From Muribaculaceae bacterium (lineage in GTDB: Bacteria > Bacteroidota > Bacteroidia > Bacteroidales > Muribaculaceae), in the NCBI GenBank assembly GCA_017935045.1, contig JAGBIJ010000048.1:1-35607 (forward strand): DNA of 35,607 nt, given 5' to 3'. The notes under the pieces are model-generated. The model did not search any database and was not told the origin of the DNA. It saw nothing but the letters and a program-made list of their open reading frames with translations. A program made the position numbers and the translations under genes. Shown piece by piece: positions 1 to 6,993 of the stretch. Every line of letters begins with the position of its first letter. Within the stretch, counting starts at the first letter, position 1.

Positions 1-64
1 CGGCATCGATGTGAGCCATGATGCCGATATTTCTTGTGAAATTAAGTTCGTCGTGTTTAGCCAT
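1..64 (-). CDS. fusA: Elongation factor G, N-terminal fragment (cut by window edge)
   Basis: Only the first 21 codons are present; the gene continues to the left of the window. Read on the minus strand from the ATG at 64-62, they give MAKHDELNFTRNIGIMAHID followed by A, the invariant start of EF-G just before its G1 GTP-binding loop. EF-G is the cytoplasmic GTPase that drives ribosomal translocation. It lies 33 bp downstream of rpsG in the classical order rpsL-rpsG-fusA, so co-transcription is expected. Confidence 0.93.
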   Translation of the reverse strand, partial: MAKHDELNFTRNIGIMAHIDA

Positions 65-97
65 TGTTCTATTGAAGTTCTGAGTCTTGAAAATCCA

Positions 98-574
98 TTA
101 GAAGCGGAAGTGGGCGAACGCACGGTTGGCCTCGGCCATACGGTGCATATCCTCTTTGCGCTTGAATGCTCCACCCTGATCATTGTATGCGTCGACAATT
201 TCAGCTGCGAGTTTGTCAGCCATAGTCTTGCCGCCACGCTTACGGGCGAAGATGATGAGATTTTTCATAGAGATCGACTCCTTGCGGTCAGCACGAATCT
301 CAGTCGGAACCTGGAAAGTAGCACCGCCGATACGACGGGACTTTACCTCCACCTGGGGAGTGATGTTTTCCAGAGCTTTCTTCCAGATTTCAAGAGCTGA
401 TTTTTCCTCGTTGGGCATCTTGGACTTCACAGTCTCGAGAGCCGTATAGAAGATAGTGAAAGCGGTATTCTTCTTACCGTCATACATGAGGTGATTCACG
501 AATTTTGTGACACGCACATCTCCGAACACGGGATCGGGGAGAATCACTCTTTTTTTAGGCTTTGCTTTTCTCAT
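98..574 (-). CDS. rpsG: 30S ribosomal protein uS7
   Basis: This encodes a 158-residue S7, a primary 16S rRNA binder that organises the head of the 30S subunit. The N-terminus MRKAKPKKR and the block [20 protein letters not shown] are typical of bacterial S7, as are the later [15 protein letters not shown] and the conserved AHFRF end. The open frame extends 28 codons further upstream, but the ATG at 574-572 gives the family's normal length and N-terminus. The gene is separated from rpsL by an unusually long 226-nt spacer containing inverted repeats. S7 autoregulates the str operon in enterobacteria; whether it does so here is inference. Confidence 0.96.
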   Translation of the reverse strand: MRKAKPKKRVILPDPVFGDVRVTKFVNHLMYDGKKNTAFTIFYTALETVKSKMPNEEKSALEIWKKALENITPQVEVKSRRIGGATFQVPTEIRADRKESISMKNLIIFARKRGGKTMADKLAAEIVDAYNDQGGAFKRKEDMHRMAEANRAFAHFRF

Positions 575-656
575 TTCAAGAATAAAATGTGTTTTTGTTT
601 TTGGCTGCTTTTCCGGCCACCTCTCTCCTTTGAGCCGAGGATTCCGCCGTTGCTTC

Positions 657-783
657 AATGACCGGGTTACGCTTCAACAGGTCATTTACTCAACCTTAGC
701 CATCCAATAAATCAAAAACTAATTAGAAAATGTTGTGTGATTTATATGTCGCGCATCCTTTTCTTTCAATATCCCGGATGCGC
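657..783 (-). promoter_or_regulatory. Structured rpsL-rpsG intercistronic spacer
   Basis: The spacer between the two ribosomal protein genes carries two inverted repeats. One has perfect 8-bp arms, GCGCATCC/GGATGCGC (751-758 and 776-783), just after the rpsL stop. The other has 7-bp arms, AATGACC/GGTCATT (657-663 and 680-686). Neither is followed on the minus strand by a U-run, so they do not look like intrinsic terminators. An RNA-processing site or a translational control element for rpsG is possible but unproven. Confidence 0.5.
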
Positions 784-800
784 TACAGCCGGACGCTTGG

Positions 801-1184
801 TTATTTCTTGGCTGCTTTGGGACGCTTCGCACCATATTTGCTGCGACGCTGAGTACGACCGTTAACGCCGGCTGTATCCAGAGTACCGCGAACAATATGA
901 TAACGTACACCGGGAAGATCCTTCACACGACCGCCACGCACCATAACGATGCTGTGTTCCTGCAGGTTGTGACCCTCTCCGGGAATATAGGAGTTAACCT
1001 CCTTGCCGTTGGTAAGACGCACACGAGCCACCTTACGCATAGCCGAGTTAGGCTTTTTAGGAGTGGTGGTATACACGCGCACGCACACACCGCGACGCTG
1101 GGGGCAAGAATCCAAAGCAGGGCTCTTGCTCTTGTCTTCCAAAGCAACACGTCCTTTTCTTACTAATTGTTGAATTGTAGGCAT
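801..1184 (-). CDS. rpsL: 30S ribosomal protein uS12
   Basis: The protein is 127 residues, a normal length for S12, which sits at the decoding centre and contributes to tRNA selection. The ATG at 1184 gives the standard [12 protein letters not shown] start. The decoding loop [13 protein letters not shown] is intact. Lys43 and Lys88 (in GGRVKDLPG), the classical positions of streptomycin-resistance substitutions, are both wild type. The basic tail ends in AAKK. It is the first gene of the str operon here, with its own promoter about 150 bp upstream and a leader of roughly 145 nt. Confidence 0.97.
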   Translation of the reverse strand: MPTIQQLVRKGRVALEDKSKSPALDSCPQRRGVCVRVYTTTPKKPNSAMRKVARVRLTNGKEVNSYIPGEGHNLQEHSIVMVRGGRVKDLPGVRYHIVRGTLDTAGVNGRTQRRSKYGAKRPKAAKK

Positions 1185-1335
1185 TCTTTTGTGTTTTGAT
1201 TTATTTATTAGTTCTCTGATTTCAGTTTAAAATCGCGTTCAAGTCATTCCGACCGCACACCTAAAGACACAGCTAACACTTTGTCTTACAAATGTTTAGC
1301 CGGACTCGATGCGCCAGAATCTTCTTAACGCGGTG

Positions 1336-1366
1336 CAAAGTTACTAATAATTAATGAATTAGGCAA
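1336..1366 (-). promoter_or_regulatory. Bacteroidetes-type promoter of the str operon
   Basis: On the minus strand a TTG box (complement of 1364-1366) is followed after 20 bp by TAACTTTG (complement of 1336-1343), matching the TAnnTTTG consensus. Transcription should start near 1331, leaving a leader of about 145 nt before rpsL. Confidence 0.85.
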
Positions 1367-1427
1367 GCTTTTTTGCAAATATTTCCTTCCCGCTCTCCGT
1401 CCCCGCCTCCGTCCCCGTTCCCCCGGC

Positions 1428-2288
1428 TCATTTTATCTCCAGTTTTTCGGGCTTGCCGTCCTTGATACGCAGATAAGTGCCCTTCTTCACGGGGCGCGCC
1501 GGCAGCCGGTTGCCCTTCAGGTCGAAATACTCAGATGTATCGTTCGGATCGTAATACAGCGTCTCCCTCTGCATCCCGCTCGACAGCACCCCACCGGCCT
1601 CGTCGAGTGTCACGTCCAGCACAGGAGGCACTTTGCCGGTCAGACGTATCTCCTTGGTTCTGTATCCCACGTAACTCACGCGCACTATGCTCCCGTCCGG
1701 CACATTCTCCAGCACATAATTCCCATCGATGTCCGTAGCCCGTCCGTCCTGATGTCCGTTGGGCCGCTCCACCACTACGGAAGCGCCTATCAGCTCCTCC
1801 CCCTTCTTGTCCGTGATTTTACCGCGCAGGGTGTGGTTCTCAGGAGCAGGCCGTACCGTTTCCCCATTGGCTCCGCTCCGCCCCGATAGTCCGCCTGCAC
1901 CGTAGGCAGAGGCAGGCAGCTCAAGGGTCAGTTCGTAGACCTGGCCGGACTTCAGGGCAGGGATACCGAGGTCTTCGAAATGGACCATCAGCGAGTTGAC
2001 GCCGGGACACTTGACCTGCACCATGCGGCACCCGGTCTCAAGCCAGACATAATATTCGTTGACGTCAAACAGAGGCTCCCCTATCAGGTCGCCGTCAAAC
2101 TTTACACCCTCGGCCGGCAGCCTGACTATCAGCAGAGCGGCCGTGACGCCATTGAGGTCGGCGCGCTGCAGGCTGCCGTTCATAATCCGCGTGGGCGACG
2201 CCTCCAGCGACACCGTACGCAGCTCCTGAGCTTCCGTCTTGAGTGACAGCAGCATACAAAACAGTATGATAAGGTTCCTGAACCTCAT
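1428..2288 (-). CDS. Exported protein: shared N-terminal module plus carboxypeptidase-regulatory-like domain
   Basis: The protein has 286 residues when started at the ATG at 2288, which gives a clean signal peptide (MRFRNLIILFCMLLSLKTEAQ). The open frame runs 52 codons further upstream but has no signal-like character there. Residues 21-125 form a module also found at the N-termini of the proteins at 15047 and 17051 (ELRxVSxEAS, FDGxLIGEPxF, NEYxVWLE). Residues about 152-229 are a CarboxypepD_reg-like beta-sandwich (LRGKITDKKGEELIGASV, then DGNYVLENV and VSYVGYRTKEI). The last 45 residues (FDLKGNRLPARPVKKGTYLR and following) resemble the short Bacteroidales tail seen at the end of T9SS cargo. 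The function is unknown; it is likely periplasmic or at the cell surface. It lies immediately after an intrinsic terminator and has no recognisable promoter of its own. Confidence 0.8.
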   Translation of the reverse strand: MRFRNLIILFCMLLSLKTEAQELRTVSLEASPTRIMNGSLQRADLNGVTAALLIVRLPAEGVKFDGDLIGEPLFDVNEYYVWLETGCRMVQVKCPGVNSLMVHFEDLGIPALKSGQVYELTLELPASAYGAGGLSGRSGANGETVRPAPENHTLRGKITDKKGEELIGASVVVERPNGHQDGRATDIDGNYVLENVPDGSIVRVSYVGYRTKEIRLTGKVPPVLDVTLDEAGGVLSSGMQRETLYYDPNDTSEYFDLKGNRLPARPVKKGTYLRIKDGKPEKLEIK

Positions 2289-2293
2289 GGCGC

Positions 2294-2343
2294 GATAAAA
2301 AAGAGTGTGCGGCCAAAGGCAACTCGGCGTTGCCTCCGGCCGC
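2294..2343 (-). terminator. Intrinsic terminator of the nusB-DUF5606 operon
   Basis: The hairpin has arms GCGGCC/GGCCGC (2309-2314 and 2338-2343), then a 2-nt internal loop, then 7 bp AGGCAAC/GTTGCCT (2317-2323 and 2329-2335) around a 5-nt loop. On the minus strand it is followed by CTTTTTTATC, a good U-tract. It lies 13 bp after the DUF5606 stop and its U-tract ends only a few bases before the next start codon at 2288. Confidence 0.85.
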
Positions 2344-2355
2344 ATCTTTCCATAA

Positions 2356-2805
2356 TCACTCTTGTGTCTGTTCGGCATATTCGGCCGACTCCTTGGCTTC
2401 GCCTGCTGGCTCGGCTTCAACGAAGGATGTGAAGCCGGCATCAAGCAGAAGGTTGTACCAGGAGAAGAATTTCTTTATATCGTTGTCATACACGCGGTCA
2501 CGGTCGAAGTTGGGCAGTACCTTTCCAAACTCGTCACGCAGGTTGCCGGCGGCAATCATACCTTTTAAATCGACCTTGGCGCCGTCATAGAGCTTGCGGG
2601 CGTTCTCAAAGACTTCCGGCAGAGGTATTTCCTCTGCGTCGGTGTACATGGCTATGTCGCCGAGACTTACAATCTTCTCGCGGCTATGGGCCGGGAAGCG
2701 CTTGCCGCTTATCAGGTCTTCTACCAGAAGCATGTTTTTACCGTTGGTCACAATCTTAAAGAGACCGGGACGGCCGGTAATTGCGAGTATCGTCTTAAGT
2801 GTCAT
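2356..2805 (-). CDS. DUF5606-family protein
   Basis: This is a 149-residue protein of the Bacteroidetes-specific DUF5606 family, recognised by its N-terminus MTLKTILAITGRPGLFKIV and by LVEDLISGKRFPAHSREKIVSLGDIAMYT in pieces. No biochemical function is established. The N-terminal half is predicted to be beta-rich, followed by a helical segment around residues 85-130 and an acidic, low-complexity C-terminus (EAEPAGEAKESAEYAEQTQE). It has no signal peptide or membrane segment, so it is expected in the cytoplasm. It is the last gene of the nusB operon, 27 bp after coaE and just before the terminator. Confidence 0.85.
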   Translation of the reverse strand: MTLKTILAITGRPGLFKIVTNGKNMLLVEDLISGKRFPAHSREKIVSLGDIAMYTDAEEIPLPEVFENARKLYDGAKVDLKGMIAAGNLRDEFGKVLPNFDRDRVYDNDIKKFFSWYNLLLDAGFTSFVEAEPAGEAKESAEYAEQTQE

Positions 2806-2832
2806 AATATCTTGGTTTTACAGTTTCTTTCT

Positions 2833-3402
2833 TTAAAACGCGGGAATCTGCGCGAGCAACAGCGTGAGGCCGTCGTTGCAGATTCTGATTACCTTCGATG
2901 CCGGCAGAGCGTCGAACTCGGCGCGCTGCGTCTCTATTCTTGCGCGCGCCTGCGCCTCGGTCAGCCGGGAGCGCGATATTACCCGCGCGATGCGTACGGA
3001 TTCCGGGGCTTCCACGAGCCATATCCGCTCCACCAGCCGATCCAGACCGGCGGTGTGCATAATGGCGCTTTCCACTATCGCCGGCCGATCGCCGACCTGA
3101 CGAACCCACGCCTCGATATCGTCGCGCACGGCCTGATGCACCAGCGCGTTGACGGCCAGACGCACCTGCTCGTCGGCAAACAGGCGCCGGGCAAGCTCCA
3201 TTCTGTCAATGACACCGCACCCGTCCACCACGCAGTCGCCGGCTATGGAGCGCAATGCCTGCTTTATCTCGTCGGAGCTGTCCATTATGGCTTTGGCGCG
3301 TGCGTCGCAATCATAGACCGCTGCGCCACGAAGCGCGCAGACGCGGCACACGACACTCTTGCCGCTACCTATGCCTCCCGTCACACCAATAAGACCTCTC
3401 AT
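2833..3402 (-). CDS. coaE: Dephospho-CoA kinase
   Basis: CoaE phosphorylates the 3'-hydroxyl of dephospho-CoA with ATP, the final step of coenzyme A synthesis in the cytoplasm. The 189-residue length fits the family. The P-loop GGIGSGKS is at residues 9-16, followed by the substrate-binding YDCDARAK (residues 30-37) and the lid-region arginines in ARVISRSRLTEAQARARIETQ. The ATG overlaps the stop of the YbbR gene by 4 bp (ATGA), indicating translational coupling. The other CoA gene in the window, coaBC, is in the neighbouring dnaN operon. Confidence 0.94.
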   Translation of the reverse strand: MRGLIGVTGGIGSGKSVVCRVCALRGAAVYDCDARAKAIMDSSDEIKQALRSIAGDCVVDGCGVIDRMELARRLFADEQVRLAVNALVHQAVRDDIEAWVRQVGDRPAIVESAIMHTAGLDRLVERIWLVEAPESVRIARVISRSRLTEAQARARIETQRAEFDALPASKVIRICNDGLTLLLAQIPAF

Positions 3403-4397
3403 GGCGTCTTGTTCTGGCGTATGATGGTAAACTCTACGCTGTCCTGCTCCAGCTGCGCGTCGGCCACTCCGGCTGGCAGAGGGCTGGCAAGCCGCAGGCG
3501 TATATGGGTGTCGGCGGCGGAATTAAGAGAAGCGTAGTCGGCTATCACGCGGAATGGAGCGCGGGAGTCGTCGCGCATGCTCATAGGCACCAGATACGAG
3601 ACTTCGGCTTTGGCCGGGAACAGCACCAGGGATTCCCCTTTCGGTACATTGACAACGGATATATCGACTGCGGTACGGCGGTTCTCAAGAGGTTCTACCG
3701 GGATAGTGACATCAATCGTCGACGGAACCATCTTTACGCCTTTGATGGGACAAAGCTTGACCTGCAGAGTGACCGGGTCTGTCAGCCCGCGGCGCACTAT
3801 TTTCGCAGTGTTGACATAAAAGATGGTATCCAGTATGTCGCGGCTGGAGTAAATCTTTATCTCGCGTACCGAGGCGCGCGGCTTGCCGTTGAGGACTTTG
3901 CCCAGAGCAGTGGTCACGTCTGCATTGATTTTTACCGGCACCGTTTTTGCGGGAGCCGAGGTGTACATCAGCGATATGGAGTCGGCCGAAGTGATATTGA
4001 ACGACGCATTACTGCCAAACAGCGCTCTGACATGGGAAGTCAGGGCAGACTGGCTCACACGCAGGTAACCGTCGGAAGCATACTCGGCGAAACTGAAATG
4101 CAGTACCGGGGTCTGCATGAATTTCCGCCGGGCCAGCGACGCGCCTCTGTCGCGCACAGTGACGTGGATGACAGAGGGAGGGTCATTGATAAACGTCACG
4201 GTGTCGGGCACTCCCGTAATGTCAATCCTGACATCCAGATCGGCCGACACTGTGTCATTGAGCGCCATTACCGTCCAGAACACACCGGCTATTACCACAA
4301 AGACCGCAAAGAGACTCAGGTCGTGCAGACGACCTGTCTTGCGCCAGTTCTTCCAGCGCTCGCTCAATCCCTTAAAGCCCTTGCCCGCAGCCGCCAT
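3399..4397 (-). CDS. YbbR-domain membrane protein (CdaR-like)
   Basis: The 332-residue protein has one N-terminal membrane anchor at about residues 27-46 (FAVFVVIAGVFWTVMAL) and a long periplasmic part. That part is built of beta-rich YbbR-like repeats, for example FINDPPSVIHVTVRDRG and IDVTIPVEPLENRRTAVDIS. In Firmicutes the YbbR protein CdaR modulates the diadenylate cyclase CdaA encoded beside it. No cdaA is present in this window, so that role is inference from the family. It lies 12 bp after yajC and overlaps coaE by 4 bp within the nusB operon. Confidence 0.82.
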   Translation of the reverse strand: MAAAGKGFKGLSERWKNWRKTGRLHDLSLFAVFVVIAGVFWTVMALNDTVSADLDVRIDITGVPDTVTFINDPPSVIHVTVRDRGASLARRKFMQTPVLHFSFAEYASDGYLRVSQSALTSHVRALFGSNASFNITSADSISLMYTSAPAKTVPVKINADVTTALGKVLNGKPRASVREIKIYSSRDILDTIFYVNTAKIVRRGLTDPVTLQVKLCPIKGVKMVPSTIDVTIPVEPLENRRTAVDISVVNVPKGESLVLFPAKAEVSYLVPMSMRDDSRAPFRVIADYASLNSAADTHIRLRLASPLPAGVADAQLEQDSVEFTIIRQNKTP

Positions 4398-4409
4398 AGG
4401 CGCATTTCT

Positions 4410-4730
4410 TTATTTCTTGGCGTCCTTCTGAACAGTTTCGGGGGCCGGATATACCGATGTTTTCTCTATCTTGATATTCACTCCGCTGGCGATTTCGATT
4501 ATAAATGTCGTATCGCCGGTCTCCTTGATTTTTCCATAGATGCCGCCGGCGGTCACTACGCGATCTCCGTTGCCCAGGGCCTCGCGGGCTTTCTTGATTT
4601 CCTTCTGTTTCTTGTTCTGCGGACGAATCATAAAGAAATAGAAGATTGCGACCATAGCGACAATCATGATGATGCCGGTGTAACCGCCGCCGCCCTGCTG
4701 GGCCGCCTGAAGGATGATAAGGTTCAACAT
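4410..4730 (-). CDS. yajC: Preprotein translocase subunit YajC
   Basis: YajC is the small inner-membrane partner of the SecDF accessory complex. The 106-residue protein has a single transmembrane helix at about residues 17-35 (YTGIIMIVAMVAIFYFFMI), followed by the family signature RPQNKKQKE. The cytoplasmic beta-domain contains GDRVVTAGGIYGKI. Length and architecture are normal. It is 29 bp downstream of nusB and 12 bp upstream of the YbbR gene, an arrangement common in Bacteroidales. Confidence 0.95.
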   Translation of the reverse strand: MLNLIILQAAQQGGGGYTGIIMIVAMVAIFYFFMIRPQNKKQKEIKKAREALGNGDRVVTAGGIYGKIKETGDTTFIIEIASGVNIKIEKTSVYPAPETVQKDAKK

Positions 4731-4759
4731 TACGATATTTGTTTAGAGGTTATACTTAT

Positions 4760-6163
4760 TTATGCTTTTATCAGTTTGCCCTCCTCGCGCAGATGGCTTA
4801 CCGCCGCGCCGAGGATGCCGTTGATAAAGAATGCGCTCTTGGGCGTGCTGTAAGCTTTGGCAAGCTCGATGTATTCGTTGATAGTTACGTTTACGGGGAT
4901 TTTCGGGAAATTCATCAGTTCGGCGAGCGCCGTCAGAAGAATTACCACATCCATGAAGGCCAGACGGTCTGCATCCCAGGAGTCTTTGTTGAGTACTGCT
5001 GCGACAAGGGCGCGGTATTCGTCTTTGTGCTTGACCACAGCGTTGAACAGCTCTCGGCCGAAACGGGCGTCCTCGTCATCCTTATACATGGGCATTATCG
5101 GGTGCTGGCTGCCATCTTCATAGCGGCGTATGGTCTTCAGCACGAAGGTGCCGATGATATCGAGGTCATCGTTCCAGAATACAGATTTGTCTTCCAGCGC
5201 CTCGCTAAGATCGGGATCGGGGAATATAACGAATCTGTACAGGTTGCGCCAGAACTCGCAATCATTGCGAAAATCGGTATCGGGCGCATCCATATAGTCT
5301 CGATAGACTTCGGAGGTCGTCACTGTCTTGAGCAAAGCGTTTATCAGTATCGGGTTCTCCGCCGTCAGGCTACCCTTACGCTCATCCTGCAGAGCGACGA
5401 AGTCGGGATCTTCGGCGAGCGCTCTTACAAATCCGTTCTCCACGAAACGCAGGTTGGGATTCAGGTCGCGGTCTGTGACTACATACTTGTGCCGGGCGGC
5501 ATCAAGATTGAGGTTTTGCCGGCGGGTCAGCTCAACGGCGAGCTGCAACATGCGGCAATATAGCTCCCGAGCTTTGCCGAGGCTGAAGTTCAGGGTCTTG
5601 AGAGCATCGGCCACATGATCCTGAGATGATGAGAAATTGACAAACGTCACTTCCATCAGGCCGCGCATCCTCTCTACGCCACGCAGCGAGAAATTGGGCT
5701 GCTGGCTGAATATGGCGCCGAGGGCTTCGCTACGCATCAGGAAAATAGAGAAAATCTCGCGCCATACCTTCAGATCACCCGACATATCGACAGAGCCTTG
5801 CTTTACGTAGGCTTTGTAGACAGACGACTCCTTGACAGCGGCGGCTATCTGACCCAGCAGCTGAGGCGAGGCGAAAGGCGACTGCTCCATATTCTGCTTC
5901 ACTATAAGCGAGCGTATCTTCTCATCCTCTCTTACCATCCGGATGAAGCGATTGTCTTCCAGCGGCCTGTGGCCCCCGCGCTGTTCTACGGCACCGGCCA
6001 GACGCACCATCAGAGCCAGCATGTCGAGATACAGCTGATAGGCAAACCTCTTCTCCTTGGTAGGAGGCGTAGGCTGACTCTCAAGTGTAAACAACTTTTC
6101 TGTGAGCAGATAAGAATACAACAGTTGGACTACTTTGATTCTTATCAAGACACGATTAATCAT
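4760..6163 (-). CDS. nusB: Transcription antitermination factor NusB, long Bacteroidetes form
   Basis: The protein is 467 residues when started at MINRVLIRIKVVQLLYSYLL. The in-frame ATG 8 codons upstream (6187) lies in the -7 box of the promoter and cannot be in the transcript. The helical NusB fold occupies roughly the last 130 residues (DRLAFMDVVILLTALAELMNFPKIPVNVTINEYIELAK in pieces, then STPKSAFFINGILG). NusB binds boxA RNA with NusE/S10 and promotes antitermination of rRNA transcription. The approximately 300-residue N-terminal extension is absent from the 140-residue proteobacterial NusB; I recall extended versions in Bacteroidales, and its function is unknown. It is the first gene of the operon that ends with DUF5606. 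Confidence 0.9.
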   Translation of the reverse strand: MINRVLIRIKVVQLLYSYLLTEKLFTLESQPTPPTKEKRFAYQLYLDMLALMVRLAGAVEQRGGHRPLEDNRFIRMVREDEKIRSLIVKQNMEQSPFASPQLLGQIAAAVKESSVYKAYVKQGSVDMSGDLKVWREIFSIFLMRSEALGAIFSQQPNFSLRGVERMRGLMEVTFVNFSSSQDHVADALKTLNFSLGKARELYCRMLQLAVELTRRQNLNLDAARHKYVVTDRDLNPNLRFVENGFVRALAEDPDFVALQDERKGSLTAENPILINALLKTVTTSEVYRDYMDAPDTDFRNDCEFWRNLYRFVIFPDPDLSEALEDKSVFWNDDLDIIGTFVLKTIRRYEDGSQHPIMPMYKDDEDARFGRELFNAVVKHKDEYRALVAAVLNKDSWDADRLAFMDVVILLTALAELMNFPKIPVNVTINEYIELAKAYSTPKSAFFINGILGAAVSHLREEGKLIKA

Positions 6164-6184
6164 AGTAACAAATGAATTGGTCTG

Positions 6185-6215
6185 CAAAGTTACGGAAAAA
6201 AACTAACATAGCCAA
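6185..6215 (-). promoter_or_regulatory. Promoter of the nusB operon
   Basis: On the minus strand TTG (complement of 6213-6215) and TAACTTTG (complement of 6185-6192) are separated by exactly 20 bp. The predicted start near 6180 gives a leader of about 17 nt before the ATG at 6163. It begins directly behind the rlmB stop, marking the boundary of the two operons. Confidence 0.85.
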
Positions 6216-6225
6216 TTTTGATTCT

Positions 6226-6987
6226 TCATTCGTGGCTTTGGCCGGCCGCAAGGCGTTGCCTTACAGCTTCGTACATCATTACCCCGGCAGCGACAGAGAC
6301 ATTCAGGCTGCCTATGGAGCCTATGATGGGTATGGCCGCCAGACTGTCGCAGAGGCGCAGCACGCCGTCGCTTATGCCGGTGTCTTCGGCTCCCATGACG
6401 ATGGCTACCGGACCTGTGTAGTCGGCATCGGTATATTCGTCACGCCCCTTCTCTGTAGCGCCTACCACGGTAAATCCGGAATCTTTCAGATACTTCACGG
6501 CCTCCTCTATGCTTGTCTCGCGGCATACGGGCAGGTGAAGCAAGGCTCCGGCCGAGGTCTTCACAGCATCGCCGTTGACGCTGACACTGTGTCTCTCGGG
6601 TATGACTATGGCGTCTACACCGGCACACTCGGCCGTCCGGGCGATGGCGCCGAAGTTGCGGGTATCGGTAATGCCGTCCAGCAGCACTATGAAAGGCAGC
6701 ATGCCTTCCTCGTACAGCGAGGGCACCACCTGCTCCAGCTTGTAGTACGTGACAGCCGAAAGCAACGCGATGCATCCCTGGTGGTTTTTCATCGTTATGC
6801 GGTTGAGCTTCTCCAGCGGCACCCGCTGGCTTATCACTCCGTACTCCTTGATTTTCGCAAGCAGCTCACGCGACAGATCGCCGCCGGCCAGATCTTTGCG
6901 AATCAATACCTTGTCTATATCTTTTCCGGCCTCGATGGCCTCGATGACGGCGCGAAGGCCGAATATATACTCTTTCTTGTCTATCAT
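6226..6987 (-). CDS. rlmB: 23S rRNA (guanosine 2'-O)-methyltransferase, TrmH/SpoU family
   Basis: The 253-residue protein has an N-terminal substrate-binding domain (IFGLRAVIEAIEAGKDIDKV), a linker, and a C-terminal SPOUT domain with a trefoil knot. The three family motifs are present: DGITDTRNFGAIARTAE with its catalytic Arg, VAIVMGAEDTGIS, and IPIIGSIGSLNVSVAAGVMM. RlmB methylates the ribose of a conserved guanosine (Gm2251 in E. coli) in the peptidyl-transferase P loop, using S-adenosylmethionine. The exact target nucleotide here is inferred. It is 6 bp after recN and is the last gene of the dnaN operon. Confidence 0.9.
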   Translation of the reverse strand: MIDKKEYIFGLRAVIEAIEAGKDIDKVLIRKDLAGGDLSRELLAKIKEYGVISQRVPLEKLNRITMKNHQGCIALLSAVTYYKLEQVVPSLYEEGMLPFIVLLDGITDTRNFGAIARTAECAGVDAIVIPERHSVSVNGDAVKTSAGALLHLPVCRETSIEEAVKYLKDSGFTVVGATEKGRDEYTDADYTGPVAIVMGAEDTGISDGVLRLCDSLAAIPIIGSIGSLNVSVAAGVMMYEAVRQRLAAGQSHE

Positions 6988-6993
6988 TTCGGG

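Noticed and set aside
2288-2444. Upstream extension of the exported protein at 1428-2288
   Set aside because: The extra 52 codons run through a terminator and overlap DUF5606; the internal ATG gives a proper signal peptide.
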